From: Gracilaria vermiculophylla
Lineage: Eukaryota; Rhodophyta; Florideophyceae; Gracilariales; Gracilariaceae
Reading direction: 5' to 3'
Length of the DNA: 64,000 nucleotides
NCBI GenBank assembly: GCA_019155205.2
Contig: JAHNZQ020003146.1
Span: 939,689-1,003,688 of the forward strand
This document shows positions 29,620 through 39,056 of this stretch, in pieces. A program made the translations under genes and the position numbers. Below the pieces are notes generated by a model, which was given only the letters and a program-made list of their open reading frames with translations, did not search any database and was not told the origin of the DNA. Position 1 is the first letter of the stretch; every line of letters begins with the position of its first letter.

Positions 29620-32600
29620 ATGCAGTCCCCTCCTGCCTTCAAGCCCCCCGTCAGCGTCTCCGTGCTCGCCCTGCAAAACCTCACCACCGTCCCCTTCATC
29701 CGCCTCGCGCTGCGCCCCAACCCCGAGTCCAACCCCGAGTCCAACCCCGAGTCCAATCCCGCCTCGCCCGTCGCCCGCCGCGCAAAGTGGCTCGAGCACG
29801 GAGTCGGCGCCCAAACCGCCTTCCCCGTCGTCGCTCTCGCCCTTCTTGCCGAGCAGCTTCCCGCCGTGCTCGCCTCTCTCGTGCGTCCACCCCCTCCAAA
29901 GCCGCACACCAAGCCCGCTCCGCGCACCCCCCCTCCCGCGCCCTCCCTGTGGCTCTTCGGAGCCACCCCCACGCTTCAAGCCGCCAACACCCTCCTCTCC
30001 GATGCCTTCCTCGTCGAGGAGCAGGGCGTGTGGACCGCCGCCTCCCCTCCCGTGCACACCCACGCGTTCACCGCTGCCATTCACCGCGCCATCGTTCTAG
30101 CCCTCGAATCGCAGGGCGCGCTCCGCGTTGCGCACCAGGTCGTGCACCCGTCGGCTGCGCTTGCCTACACCTTCTGCGTGTCGCTTTCGTCCCCACCGCA
30201 ATCTCGCATCATCATTCGCGTTGCAGTCAACAAGTCCCGCGCTCGCACCATCACCGACCGCGACCTGCTCCGTGACCCCAAGCTTCCCTTGCACGTCGTA
30301 ACTGCACCTCTGGGCACCGCGGCTGTTCTGTCTCCTCGCGCGCCGGCTGGTGATGCCCTCACTGAGTCCGTGCTCAACAGATGGCGCGAGGCCGGCATGT
30401 ACCCCTGTGCGTTGCCCTCTTCGGCTCAACCCGATACTTCGGTTGTGTTTGTCAAGTTGGAAAACGGCTTGGAGGTCCCCTATCCGCGCGCAGTCATTCT
30501 TACCAACCAACCGATGCTGCCGCCGGAAGCACTCAACTCCGCGGACTTATCTAGGGCCGCGTACAGTCCAAACAAGATTGTCAAGAATGCCAACCTGTGG
30601 AAGTCGAGAAAGCGCCCCAGGTCCCCTTCCCCGACCAGCTCTTCTTCAAACGTCAACACCACCGATGCATGCCCCCCTTCAAAACCCGTTCCTCCGCAAA
30701 TACCTCCCGTTTCATTTGTAGACGACGCCCCGACTGCGCAGTCTCTCAATGCTGCCATTCGGTCTCTTCAGCAGACTGACAAGGGCCAATCTATTCCCGT
30801 GCAGCACCACCCGCTCGTCGAACAGGTGTTCCCGCCGGAACTGCCCGTCCCGGAGGCAGCCGATTCGACCGAGCTGAATGCCGTCAAGGAGGAGCCGGCT
30901 GCTGTGGAGGCTGCTGCTGCACCACCGCCAAATCCCTCTGCAAGTGCCGCTTTGAGTCTTCATCAAGAACAGAAGGGTGAACCGCTCTCTGTTTCGAACA
31001 TGAAGAACGAATCCTCAACGTTTGCCATCAGCTCGAACTCTGGATTGGACTCTTTCCCCCTCGATGGTGATGTGACCAGCGGCCCGGATTTTCTTCACGG
31101 GGCACATGGCATGGGCATGACTGATTTTAGCACATTGGACGAAGTGGCAGAGTTCTTCCGTGATGGAGTAGACGATCGCTTGCCGGAGGAGGAGAACGGC
31201 AATAATGCCGACGAGAACTCTATCCAGCCGATATTCGAAAACGAGCAAAAATCAGCCGAGCAGACGGCGAACGTTGCGGACTCATCGCAACAAGATGGAA
31301 AGCAAAGCGCATCAGCTGCGGAAATGGATGTGGATTCGGAATCTAATGATCCATCTGCCGCACGTGAAGGGCGCCTCGAGCTTCAGGTCGAGGTGGATGG
31401 AAAACTGGGCGACTTGTCGCCCACAGACCTTGTCCGCGCAGCGCTGAAGAACTTTAAATCACCGTCAACGGAGCAGAAGCCCGACAAGTCCCAAGTGAGG
31501 GAAAAGCTCAATGCATTCTTCGAAGACGATTTCACGGAACGCCGCCGCGTGAGGCTTTCTACTTCCCGAAGGGCCAGGAAGATAAGACGGATCTCGAAAC
31601 TCTACAATTCACAATCGAAGTTTAAGCTTTTGAAGACTTCTAACGACAATGATTCGGAGGGAATCCTACGAACTGGCTCACCTGCAAGTGAAAAAGACAA
31701 TCAATGGAGAAACCGCAGATCACTGTATATCCCGCAAAGGAAGCTGAAGAGGTTTTCTAAACTTCGTCAGCGAGGAGAAGTCAAAGACCCATCGTTGCTG
31801 CGAAAGGAAGCTCAATGGGAGCTTTCAGAATCAGATGACGATGAAGAGCCAGAAGCCCCAAAAGACTTCAAGCAGACATTTTCGACGTCGACGATGTTAT
31901 CTTTACAGGAACTCAGCAGCGATCGCTCCAGTGAAGGAAATGGTCATCATGGCACGACAGGGGACAAGAATCTTGAGACTGATGCCTTGAAACTTGCAGA
32001 TTCTGTTGCGATTGATTGTGCTAGCGCATGTTATGTTTTATCAGCAGATCGTAACTCACAATGGGGATCATCATCAACCTTCAATGAAAGTACCTTTTCG
32101 CAGAGCTCGGCACATGGGGGTCGAGAAGAGGATCAGAAGCCGACCTGTGCACCTCATGGAAGTCTACTTGCATCCAAGCGCCTCGTGCCGCATCCGACGT
32201 CCAAGGCACAAGTGCATGCGATCGCAAGTTCTCCAGGTGGAAGGTCGTCCTTCAAGAGGGACGGGGAGATGTTCAATCTGATGGCCTTGCTTGAGATGCA
32301 GCTGTTTGTGAAGAACGAGTTGTGTTTATTCCCGGAGAATGCGAAAGGTTCTCTGGATTGCCTTCAGAAGGAGAAAGGCTCTGCGGACATGGACACGGAT
32401 GAGGTTTCTTCTGCGACAATGCGGCGCGTGCTCCTTGGATTGCCGCGGGCGCTGGAAACTAGTCCTATTTTCAGAACGTGCTTAGAGTCTCTTGGATGCG
32501 GACCTGAGGTACCAGAAGGTACTTCGGGAGACTCCCGCGACCATGAATCTGGTGCTAGAAAATCAAATCAACTTGTGCCAAGCGTATTCGGTCCGCTGTC

Positions 32601-34662
32601 AATCACTGATTACATGGGCAAATCGGCCGCCGTGTTCCCCCTTAATCCCCCAAAGGTGTGCGTTGGTTATAACAACGAGTGGATTGAGACTTTTGGAGGA
32701 GCTCTTCCGACATGGGAGAAGGCTGGCTTTGAGCCTTTTAGCGAGCGGAAGAATGTGGAATACGTCGCCATAGCACCCGACGACATGCAAGAAGATGTGA
32801 ACCTGTTCCTTCGAGATGTATCATCTGCGTATGAAGAATGTTTGTTTGGCACACACAGTGTGTTCCCATTTGAACGAGTCGCTTTCATATCCAGTTCAGT
32901 GGCAAACTCGGTAGCCGCTGAAAAAGGAACGGGGACAAGCTTGTCTGATGCGGAACGAGCGATGGCGGAACAGTATCAGCTGTACGTGAAGGCGCTTTGC
33001 ACCAAACTGGCTTCACTGACTCGTGACAGCCGCAAGAATGCAATATCCGCTCCAACGAATATTGTGGCCTACGTCATATCCCCGTTTGAAAAGAAACAGG
33101 TTGCAGCGAATGTCGCACTCTTACGAGCCGTCTCTCCGTTGGTGAATGCTGTTCCTGACGCGATACCTGCCGGTACTGGCGCCACACCTCCGACCCCCAG
33201 CCTACCTGCTGCCCCATGGAGGAGCCCTTCGTCCAAGGGGATCATGTCCTTGACGATAAGGGTTTTGCCCCGTGAAGTCGTCGACCGGAATCTTTCTGGG
33301 TCCGTTGGAATAGACAGCATGCACGATCGCTCATTACGGCCGCAACTGATGAAAGCCGTGTCTTTTGCTGTATTCAACTCTATTCGTAGAAAAAGGGTAC
33401 GGATACCGAGCACTGACAGCGACGTTGCGAGTGTGCTGTCGCGCGCATCCCTCATGCCTGATGACCTCATGTCGCCAATGACCCCTGATATCGTGGTTGA
33501 ATCACCTGGAGGTGCTTCGATAACCCCCGTTTCACCACTGGGGTCTAACTTTGAGGACGGTGTTTCGCACTCTACCCAAATATCTGCACAAAGCTTGCAT
33601 GTCGGCCATGTTGATCAAAGCTGCGCCCTTTCCCCCTCGTTTCTCTATGAACCAGCTATCGTGCTTGCAGGGGTTGGAAAACACATGGGACAGACTGAGT
33701 CACGTGCTGACCTTGTGCTGCACTTGGCATACACCTTTTGTGAGGCAACCTCTAGATTTGTGTTTGCGTGGACGGACCAGAGGGGCGAACTATTGGATGT
33801 CGCAACAGTGCCAGTCGTTAGAGCCGCAATGACGTCTTCGAGACGAAAAGCTTTTTGGGGCATGTGGGCGCGAGGGCAGAGATGGAGGATATCTTATGTC
33901 GATGAGGTCCATGTGACTGTATCGCGAGTCGGCCAAATGACTTTAGGTGAGCTAGACGATTGGGACTGGGTGATCGGGAAAGTGATGTCATCAAAGTCGA
34001 GCTTGTCTGAGAAGAGTTGTGACGAAGAAAATGGGGTCTCTGTGGTAAGAAGATTTCCGCCGCTGCAACCGCAAAAACCAGACGAAGTGAATGATGTATA
34101 CACGGATTTCTCAACGCCTGCAACCCCTGGTGTCCCGCAACCAAACGGTTCCAGCACGGTTTCAAAAGGTACTCCTTCTATCGACGTGAAAATGCCGCCT
34201 GTATGTTCAGTATCCGTCGTTAGCGTTTGCGATTTGGAAACGCATTTGTTCTTGGAGGAGTGTATCGAGCCCAACGCAGACAGGCGGGACTTTGCTATTG
34301 TGGGGAGCGAGCGTCTCTCCAAAGGAAAGAATGTGCAGGCAACTGCTGTTCTAGTGCGTTATGAGGATGATGGAATGAATGCGCTTGAGGTCAACGTGTT
34401 GAGGCACTACGGAAGTGCCGGACACAGTGAGGAAATGTCCGATGATCGATCGCGGTGGGATTCGTTAGACGTGCATACTATTGCGCGAACAATAGTCTCG
34501 AACTTCCATGACTTGCGATACACAAGTTCACCCCCGAGTTGGCCGGTGCAGAGATGGCTTAGTATGTACCCTGTCCACATGGATGCCATTCGTGGTTATC
34601 AAGCGAACTTCGGACTTGTGCACCGGTATGGGGCAGGTGCGCTGATTGCCGGTACCCGGTAG
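29620..34662 (+). CDS. MED13: Mediator complex subunit 13
   Basis: 1680 residues from the ATG at 29620 (MQSPPAFKPP); the open frame runs further up only through poly-Pro and the gap. MED13 is part of the CDK8 kinase module that reversibly binds Mediator and controls Pol II. The N-terminal block (about 1-300) has NPES repeats, LWLFGATPTLQAANTLL and GVWTA. A long disordered, acidic middle follows. Diagnostic parts are at the C terminus: YQLYVKALCTKLASLTRD (about residues 1117-1134), the block LVLHLAYTFCEATSRFVFAWTD with DQRGELLD, then WRISYVDEVHVTVSRVGQMTLGELDDWDWV and the end block LSMYPVHMDAIRGYQ. The mid-PIWI-like core matches MED13 in order. A conserved Pro/Ser-rich centre is normal. The 5' end should be treated with care because of the neighbouring gap. 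Confidence 0.88.
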   Translation: MQSPPAFKPPVSVSVLALQNLTTVPFIRLALRPNPESNPESNPESNPASPVARRAKWLEHGVGAQTAFPVVALALLAEQLPAVLASLVRPPPPKPHTKPAPRTPPPAPSLWLFGATPTLQAANTLLSDAFLVEEQGVWTAASPPVHTHAFTAAIHRAIVLALESQGALRVAHQVVHPSAALAYTFCVSLSSPPQSRIIIRVAVNKSRARTITDRDLLRDPKLPLHVVTAPLGTAAVLSPRAPAGDALTESVLNRWREAGMYPCALPSSAQPDTSVVFVKLENGLEVPYPRAVILTNQPMLPPEALNSADLSRAAYSPNKIVKNANLWKSRKRPRSPSPTSSSSNVNTTDACPPSKPVPPQIPPVSFVDDAPTAQSLNAAIRSLQQTDKGQSIPVQHHPLVEQVFPPELPVPEAADSTELNAVKEEPAAVEAAAAPPPNPSASAALSLHQEQKGEPLSVSNMKNESSTFAISSNSGLDSFPLDGDVTSGPDFLHGAHGMGMTDFSTLDEVAEFFRDGVDDRLPEEENGNNADENSIQPIFENEQKSAEQTANVADSSQQDGKQSASAAEMDVDSESNDPSAAREGRLELQVEVDGKLGDLSPTDLVRAALKNFKSPSTEQKPDKSQVREKLNAFFEDDFTERRRVRLSTSRRARKIRRISKLYNSQSKFKLLKTSNDNDSEGILRTGSPASEKDNQWRNRRSLYIPQRKLKRFSKLRQRGEVKDPSLLRKEAQWELSESDDDEEPEAPKDFKQTFSTSTMLSLQELSSDRSSEGNGHHGTTGDKNLETDALKLADSVAIDCASACYVLSADRNSQWGSSSTFNESTFSQSSAHGGREEDQKPTCAPHGSLLASKRLVPHPTSKAQVHAIASSPGGRSSFKRDGEMFNLMALLEMQLFVKNELCLFPENAKGSLDCLQKEKGSADMDTDEVSSATMRRVLLGLPRALETSPIFRTCLESLGCGPEVPEGTSGDSRDHESGARKSNQLVPSVFGPLSITDYMGKSAAVFPLNPPKVCVGYNNEWIETFGGALPTWEKAGFEPFSERKNVEYVAIAPDDMQEDVNLFLRDVSSAYEECLFGTHSVFPFERVAFISSSVANSVAAEKGTGTSLSDAERAMAEQYQLYVKALCTKLASLTRDSRKNAISAPTNIVAYVISPFEKKQVAANVALLRAVSPLVNAVPDAIPAGTGATPPTPSLPAAPWRSPSSKGIMSLTIRVLPREVVDRNLSGSVGIDSMHDRSLRPQLMKAVSFAVFNSIRRKRVRIPSTDSDVASVLSRASLMPDDLMSPMTPDIVVESPGGASITPVSPLGSNFEDGVSHSTQISAQSLHVGHVDQSCALSPSFLYEPAIVLAGVGKHMGQTESRADLVLHLAYTFCEATSRFVFAWTDQRGELLDVATVPVVRAAMTSSRRKAFWGMWARGQRWRISYVDEVHVTVSRVGQMTLGELDDWDWVIGKVMSSKSSLSEKSCDEENGVSVVRRFPPLQPQKPDEVNDVYTDFSTPATPGVPQPNGSSTVSKGTPSIDVKMPPVCSVSVVSVCDLETHLFLEECIEPNADRRDFAIVGSERLSKGKNVQATAVLVRYEDDGMNALEVNVLRHYGSAGHSEEMSDDRSRWDSLDVHTIARTIVSNFHDLRYTSSPPSWPVQRWLSMYPVHMDAIRGYQANFGLVHRYGAGALIAGTR

Positions 34663-34913
34663 CAGGGGCAGCTGCCGTTCCTCAACATGGGGCGAGGGAT
34701 TGAAGTGAATACAGACCAATTAACTAATAAACCTTGACATTTTCTCAAAACATGTCTCGTAGCCGAAACCTACAATAGCAAAACTTTTGTGTCAAGGCCA
34801 GCGCTTCACCTGCATCCGCATTTCTACCTGAACTAAGTAGAATGTCGACGAGGAGTTCTTGTGCCCTCTTTCCTTAGCTATTTGAGCAAAAGATGGGACA
34901 GTGTATCGCGCTG
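34663..34913. other. Short convergent intergenic region
   Basis: 251 bp between the stops of MED13 and the NOL9-like gene. An AATAAA-like word (ACTAATAAACC) lies near 34723-34733 and may be the MED13 polyadenylation signal. Confidence 0.4.
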
Positions 34914-36875
34914 TTACTTTCGAGCAAGTGTTCCTCGACTGCGCATAGACTCCGCCGTGTGAACTGAACCCGACAGGATGAACGGTGTCGCGCTTGACTT
35001 GAGAAGTGACGCGGCAGCACACGAAAAAAACAGAGCTTGGGGCAGCTGGATGCCTCCACTGAAGAGCAGTGTATCACACAGTTGTAGTCTGTCCTGATCA
35101 ATAGGGGTGCAAATGTACAGGAGGCGCGCTTCCGGGTCGCATCCCCTCACTATCCCATAGCCGTGGATGGCCCAGTCTGGGTCCGCATCGTCGACAGGAA
35201 CGCTGCTTCCAAGCGCAACCAAGCAGGCGCTCAGCCCCTCCATGGACATTCCGCTGAGCGACTTTTCATCAACGCAAACCAAGTGCACATCAGCGACGTG
35301 CACGCAGTGCACCCTGCCCAGGGCAAGTTCCTTGGAGAAGTACGTCGCGACGTGAAGCTCCCTCAGCAAAATTGGCGGGAAGCACATGTCTCGTTCCTTG
35401 CGCGGGGTTGTGAGAGTGAAGCAGCGATCTTCGGGGAAGGCTGCGGCAAGCTGCGCAATGGCAGGCCGCGGTTGGTGGCCCTGCAGGCGCAGGTGCGCCA
35501 GGTGACTGGGGTTCACCTGCGTCGAGAGGTGGTGGAGTAAATCAGCGCCGATCCCGTTGGTCCATCCGTCGGAGTTTACGACGACGGGGTACTTGTGCTG
35601 TGCGGCAAAGTCTAGGGCCTCCTTGCACACGCGCTCTATGAACAACGCGTACTGGTCCGGATCTTCCCGAGGCGTGGTGTCGCCGAAGAAGCGAGCGGCC
35701 AGAGGGGCGCTCCTGTTGGAAGCGGCGCCTGAGCCAACTCTCATTTCGGTCACGCAGTACGCAGCCACCAGTCCGGGCGGGCTCATTTCCGACTGCCCCA
35801 CATCCGAGTCCATGAGCACAACGGCGGCGCAGGTTTGAAGAAGATGGTTGATGACGCAGCGAGTGAAGGTGGACTTTCCCGACCCGCCGGCGCCGCACAC
35901 GAGCAGTCGCAGGTCGCAGGGTTGCGTCGCGCGGCGCAGGAAGTGATGCAAGTGATCACAAACAGCGCTCCACTCCGGCCATTGTTCAAAAAGGCCAAAC
36001 CTGTCGGCGCGCGGATGGACGGACATGCCGGGCACCAGTTGCTCGCCCGGGGATATGGACGGGTGGCCCGCGACGCGATTGAAGTGGCGCAGGGATGTGC
36101 GCAGGTCGGCGGCGACTTGGAAGGGGTCGGACGCCTCCCAAAGGCGATGATCGGCGGAGGTGGCGGAGAAGACGAGAACGCAGGCGCCGGCTGGCAGCTG
36201 CTCGTCGGACAGGGTGAGGGATCGGCGGATGCGATGGTTGAGCGCTGCATCCGGGTGCAGTGGCGGTGGCGCGCGCAGGTGGAGGCGCTGGGCAGCGGCG
36301 GGGTCGTTGACCGAGGCGACGGTGACGATGAATGGGGCGTAGGGGGCGGAGAATACGAGAACGGGGTCGCTGTCGGTGGTGAGGGTGAGGCCGAAGACGG
36401 TGGCACTGCCGCGCGCGACCGAGAGGCACACCGAGCCCGAAAGCGGGACGGGCTGCGAGCGGACGCGGGCCACGACGTAGTCTGCGCCATGGGCGGAGCC
36501 CGACTGGAGGCGTAGCAGATTGGCGTGATCGACGGCGACGGGGTGAGCGGGCGGGGGCGCGTTGGGCGGAGCGGCGTGCTCGACGGGAGGTGGGGACGGG
36601 GCGGGGGGCGGCGGAGACAGCGGCGGCGAAGTGGAGTAGTCGGACAAGCTGGAATGGTGGTCGGCGCTGTGCTCAAAGCGGTGCGGGAGGGGGCGCAGCC
36701 TGAGGATGGAGTGGTGTTGAAAGGCGAGAGCTGGTTTGGCGTGCGCGGCGTCGGCGTTGGGCTGGTGGCTCGGTGGGGCGGACGGCACGGGGCGGGTTTC
36801 GAACAGCGGTCGGCTGCGCTTTCGCGGCTTGGAGGGGGCGGGGCGCCTCGATGGCAGAGACCTGCGCTTCTCCAT
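34914..36875 (-). CDS. NOL9: NOL9/Grc3-type polynucleotide 5'-hydroxyl kinase
   Basis: 653 residues from the ATG at 36873-36875 (MEKRRSLPSR). The first 120 residues are Pro/Ser/Arg-rich with basic clusters (KPRKRSRP) that would serve as nucleolar signals. A beta-rich N domain follows, then the Clp1-type P-loop CGAGGSGKST (about 327-336), MDSDVGQSEMSPPG (substrate/lid motif; DxGQxExxPPG in the family) and VVNSDGWTNGIG. The C-terminal domain ends GTLARK. NOL9/Grc3 phosphorylates the 5'-OH made when ITS2 of the pre-rRNA is cut, allowing exonuclease trimming for the large subunit. Clp1 is excluded by the absence of its N-terminal arrangement. It fits with DCAF13 12 kb away as ribosome-synthesis genes. 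Confidence 0.87.
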   Translation of the reverse strand: MEKRRSLPSRRPAPSKPRKRSRPLFETRPVPSAPPSHQPNADAAHAKPALAFQHHSILRLRPLPHRFEHSADHHSSLSDYSTSPPLSPPPPAPSPPPVEHAAPPNAPPPAHPVAVDHANLLRLQSGSAHGADYVVARVRSQPVPLSGSVCLSVARGSATVFGLTLTTDSDPVLVFSAPYAPFIVTVASVNDPAAAQRLHLRAPPPLHPDAALNHRIRRSLTLSDEQLPAGACVLVFSATSADHRLWEASDPFQVAADLRTSLRHFNRVAGHPSISPGEQLVPGMSVHPRADRFGLFEQWPEWSAVCDHLHHFLRRATQPCDLRLLVCGAGGSGKSTFTRCVINHLLQTCAAVVLMDSDVGQSEMSPPGLVAAYCVTEMRVGSGAASNRSAPLAARFFGDTTPREDPDQYALFIERVCKEALDFAAQHKYPVVVNSDGWTNGIGADLLHHLSTQVNPSHLAHLRLQGHQPRPAIAQLAAAFPEDRCFTLTTPRKERDMCFPPILLRELHVATYFSKELALGRVHCVHVADVHLVCVDEKSLSGMSMEGLSACLVALGSSVPVDDADPDWAIHGYGIVRGCDPEARLLYICTPIDQDRLQLCDTLLFSGGIQLPQALFFSCAAASLLKSSATPFILSGSVHTAESMRSRGTLARK

Positions 36876-36900
36876 GGCAGGCGCGGCGGGGCGGCGGGGC

Positions 36901-37020
36901 GGCGGTCGGGGGGATGGGGTGCGGCGGCGGTCGGGGGGATGGGGTGCGGCGGCAGCGGCGGTCGGGGGGATGGGGTGCGGCGGCGGTCGGGGGAGTGGGG
37001 CGCGGCGGTGGGGAGGGGGG
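36901..37020. repeat. G-rich 25-bp-type minisatellite in a divergent promoter
   Basis: About four units built on GGCGGTCGGGGGGATGGGG plus TGCGGC, the last degenerate. It sits between the divergent NOL9-like and SHOCT-like genes, 30-150 bp from the NOL9 ATG. Four or more G-runs per unit pair would favour G-quadruplexes. Confidence 0.75.
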
Positions 37021-37226
37021 GCGCGGCGCATGGCGCTGGCGGCGTGGCGCTGTGCGATGGCCAAATTTGGGCAAAAGCGGGAGAAAAGTTGGGCGCGGGC
37101 AGCGGCGCATTTTTGAAAACGCGCTCGCCGCCGCCGTTTGCACGGCGCACTTCACTTGATGTGCACTCGGCCGCACGGTGCCGTGCGCAGCGCGCGCCGC
37201 GCCGCCCGTCGCCACCCAGCCGCACA

Positions 37227-37769
37227 ATGTCGGCCGACGCCGCGCAGCAGCTGCGAGAGACGCTCAAGGTGGCGCTGCAGGACGCGCGCAAGCTGTACGA
37301 CGACGGCCTCATCGACGACAACGAGTTCAAGGACCTCAAGGACCTCGAGCTCACCAAGTACAGGCAGCAGCTCACGGCCATCGCCGACGCGCCCACGCCC
37401 GCCGCCGCCTCACCGCCCGCCACCAACTGCACGCCGCTGGCGCCGCTCACGCCCACCCGCACGCCGCTCACGGCGCGCCTCAGCCAAACGGCGCGACAAT
37501 CGCCCGCGTCCGCGCCATCGTATCTGTCGCCGCCCTCGCACATTAAACCGCGCTTCTCCAACGCCGACGTGCTCGTCGTGGACCCCAGCACCTTTCAACG
37601 CCTCACTACGCCGCCCATCTTCCGACGACGCCGATCCAAGAAGAGGCGCATCATCGTGCCCAGCGACGAACTCAACAAACTTAGACAACCGTCTCAATTA
37701 GATCAAGCCGAGTCGCCCGCGCGCGGCGCCACAACCTATCCGCTGCGCGGAGGCGCCCCCCTTCCGTAG
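37227..37769 (+). CDS. SHOCT-like small basic protein
   Basis: 180 residues, ATG at 37227 (MSADAAQQLR). Residues of about 5-50 form a helix-turn-helix with KLYDDGLIDDNEFKDLKDLEL, the LxxxGxIxxxEFxxxKxxLL pattern of SHOCT domains, which are short oligomerisation or nucleic-acid-related helices in many proteins. The rest is Pro/Thr-rich with several TP sites, then a basic cluster RRRRSKKRRI (likely nuclear signal) and a disordered end. I do not recognise a named family. The frame is open upstream to 36525 but only across repeats. Confidence 0.6.
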   Translation: MSADAAQQLRETLKVALQDARKLYDDGLIDDNEFKDLKDLELTKYRQQLTAIADAPTPAAASPPATNCTPLAPLTPTRTPLTARLSQTARQSPASAPSYLSPPSHIKPRFSNADVLVVDPSTFQRLTTPPIFRRRRSKKRRIIVPSDELNKLRQPSQLDQAESPARGATTYPLRGGAPLP

Positions 37770-37855
37770 CCCGGCCCCCGAGCCGCGTTCGCCACCACCT
37801 CCGAGACGCCCGCCTACGCCGCCGCAACACAGAAAAAAAAAAGAACACGCTTCAG

Positions 37856-38594
37856 TCAGCACTCGCCCCACGACCGACGCGCGCCCGCGCGCGCCGCAGA
37901 AGGCGCTACGCGCCCGCGACTCACCATGCGCACGCCGGGCGCGCCGGGCGCCGCCGCCGCCGCCGCCGCCGCGAAGGCGGGCGGCGCCACGGCGGGCACG
38001 CCGCGCCCGAACGGCGGCGCGCCCACGCCGCGCGCGTACGGCGGCGGCGCCGGCGGCGCCGCCGCGTACATGCGCGGCTGCGCGGCCAGCTGCGGCGCCG
38101 CCGGCCCGCCGAGGCCCGCCGCCGGCGCCGCCAGCGCGCCCAGCGCGCCCAGCGCGCCCAGCGCGCCCAGCGCGGCGCCGCGGCCCGGCGGCGCGCGCTC
38201 GGCCGCCGCCAGTCCGGCCGCCGCCGCGCCGCGCTTGCCCTTGTTCGGCGCGGGCGCGCTCTCGACCGCCATGGACACCACGCTCTCGCCGCGCAGCAGA
38301 ACGAGCCCGAGCGCGCGGCGCTGATCCTGGTGCTGAGCGCGCGTGCACGGGGAGGGAGGGGGGTCAGCTGCGCGCTTGCGCGGGGACGGGGGAGGGGGGC
38401 GGAGGGCGCGGGCGGCGCGGCGCGGCACTTACGCTCTTGTTTTGCTTGCGGAACTCCTCGCAGTCGGCGAGCACGACGTTCATGTGCTTGTCGAAGGCGA
38501 GGAAGCGGCCGACCAGGGTGCGGCGGTCGTCCAGCGTCACCCTGACGCGGTAGTTGATAAAGTGCAGCATCTTGCTGTTCTTGGAGAGCGACAT
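37856..38594 (-). CDS. SNRPB: Core splicing protein SmB/SmB', two exons
   Basis: 212 residues. Exon 1 38594-38433 (54 codons) encodes MSLSKNSKMLHFINYRVRV, the Sm1 motif with GRFLAFDKHMNVVLADCEEF. Intron 38333-38432 is 100 nt with GTAAGT donor and CTCAG acceptor. Exon 2 38332-37856 continues HQDQRRALGLVLLRGESVVSM, the Sm2 motif with RGE. A Pro/Gly/Ala-rich tail with GALGAL repeats and a few GR and MVSRGR sites replaces the PPPGMRP tail of animal SmB. SmB is one of seven Sm proteins in the ring around the U-rich site of U1, U2, U4 and U5 snRNAs. The gene itself needs splicing. Confidence 0.93.
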
Positions 38595-38867
38595 GGCTGC
38601 TGCGGCGCGCGCGGGCGCCGGCGCTGCGAACGCTTCGCGCGGCGCGGCTAGTGGGGCGCGGCGCGCGGCGGGGGGCGGCGCGTGCGGCGGCGTGCGCATC
38701 GACGCGCGGCATGCGGCGCGCGGGCGCGGGGGGGCGCCCAAGGGCGCCAAAGTTTTGCGCCTTTTTTGCAAAAATGTGGCGCCGCCGTTACGGCAGCCGG
38801 CGAGCGGCGAGATGACGACGGCGACAGCCAAAGACGGGCGCGCGTGGAATGGGTGACAGTGGCGGCG

Positions 38868-39056
38868 GCAGCGGCGATCATAGCGGCGGCGGCAGCGGTC
38901 ATAGCGGCAGCGGCGGCGGTCATAGCGGCGGCGGCGGCGGTGGTCATAGCGGCGGCGGCGGCGGCGGTGGTCATAGTGGCGGCGGCGGCGGTGGTCATAG
39001 CGGCGACGGCAGCGGTCATAGCGGCAGCGGCGGCGGTCATAGCGGCGGCGGCGGCG
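38868..39056 (+). repeat. GGTCATAGCGGCGGC minisatellite
   Basis: Roughly eleven degenerate units of 15-21 bp built on GGTCATAGCGGCGGC. It fills half of the 462-bp space between the divergent SmB and QueG genes. If read in the QueG frame it would add Val-Ile-Ala-rich sequence, which I consider noncoding. Confidence 0.85.
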
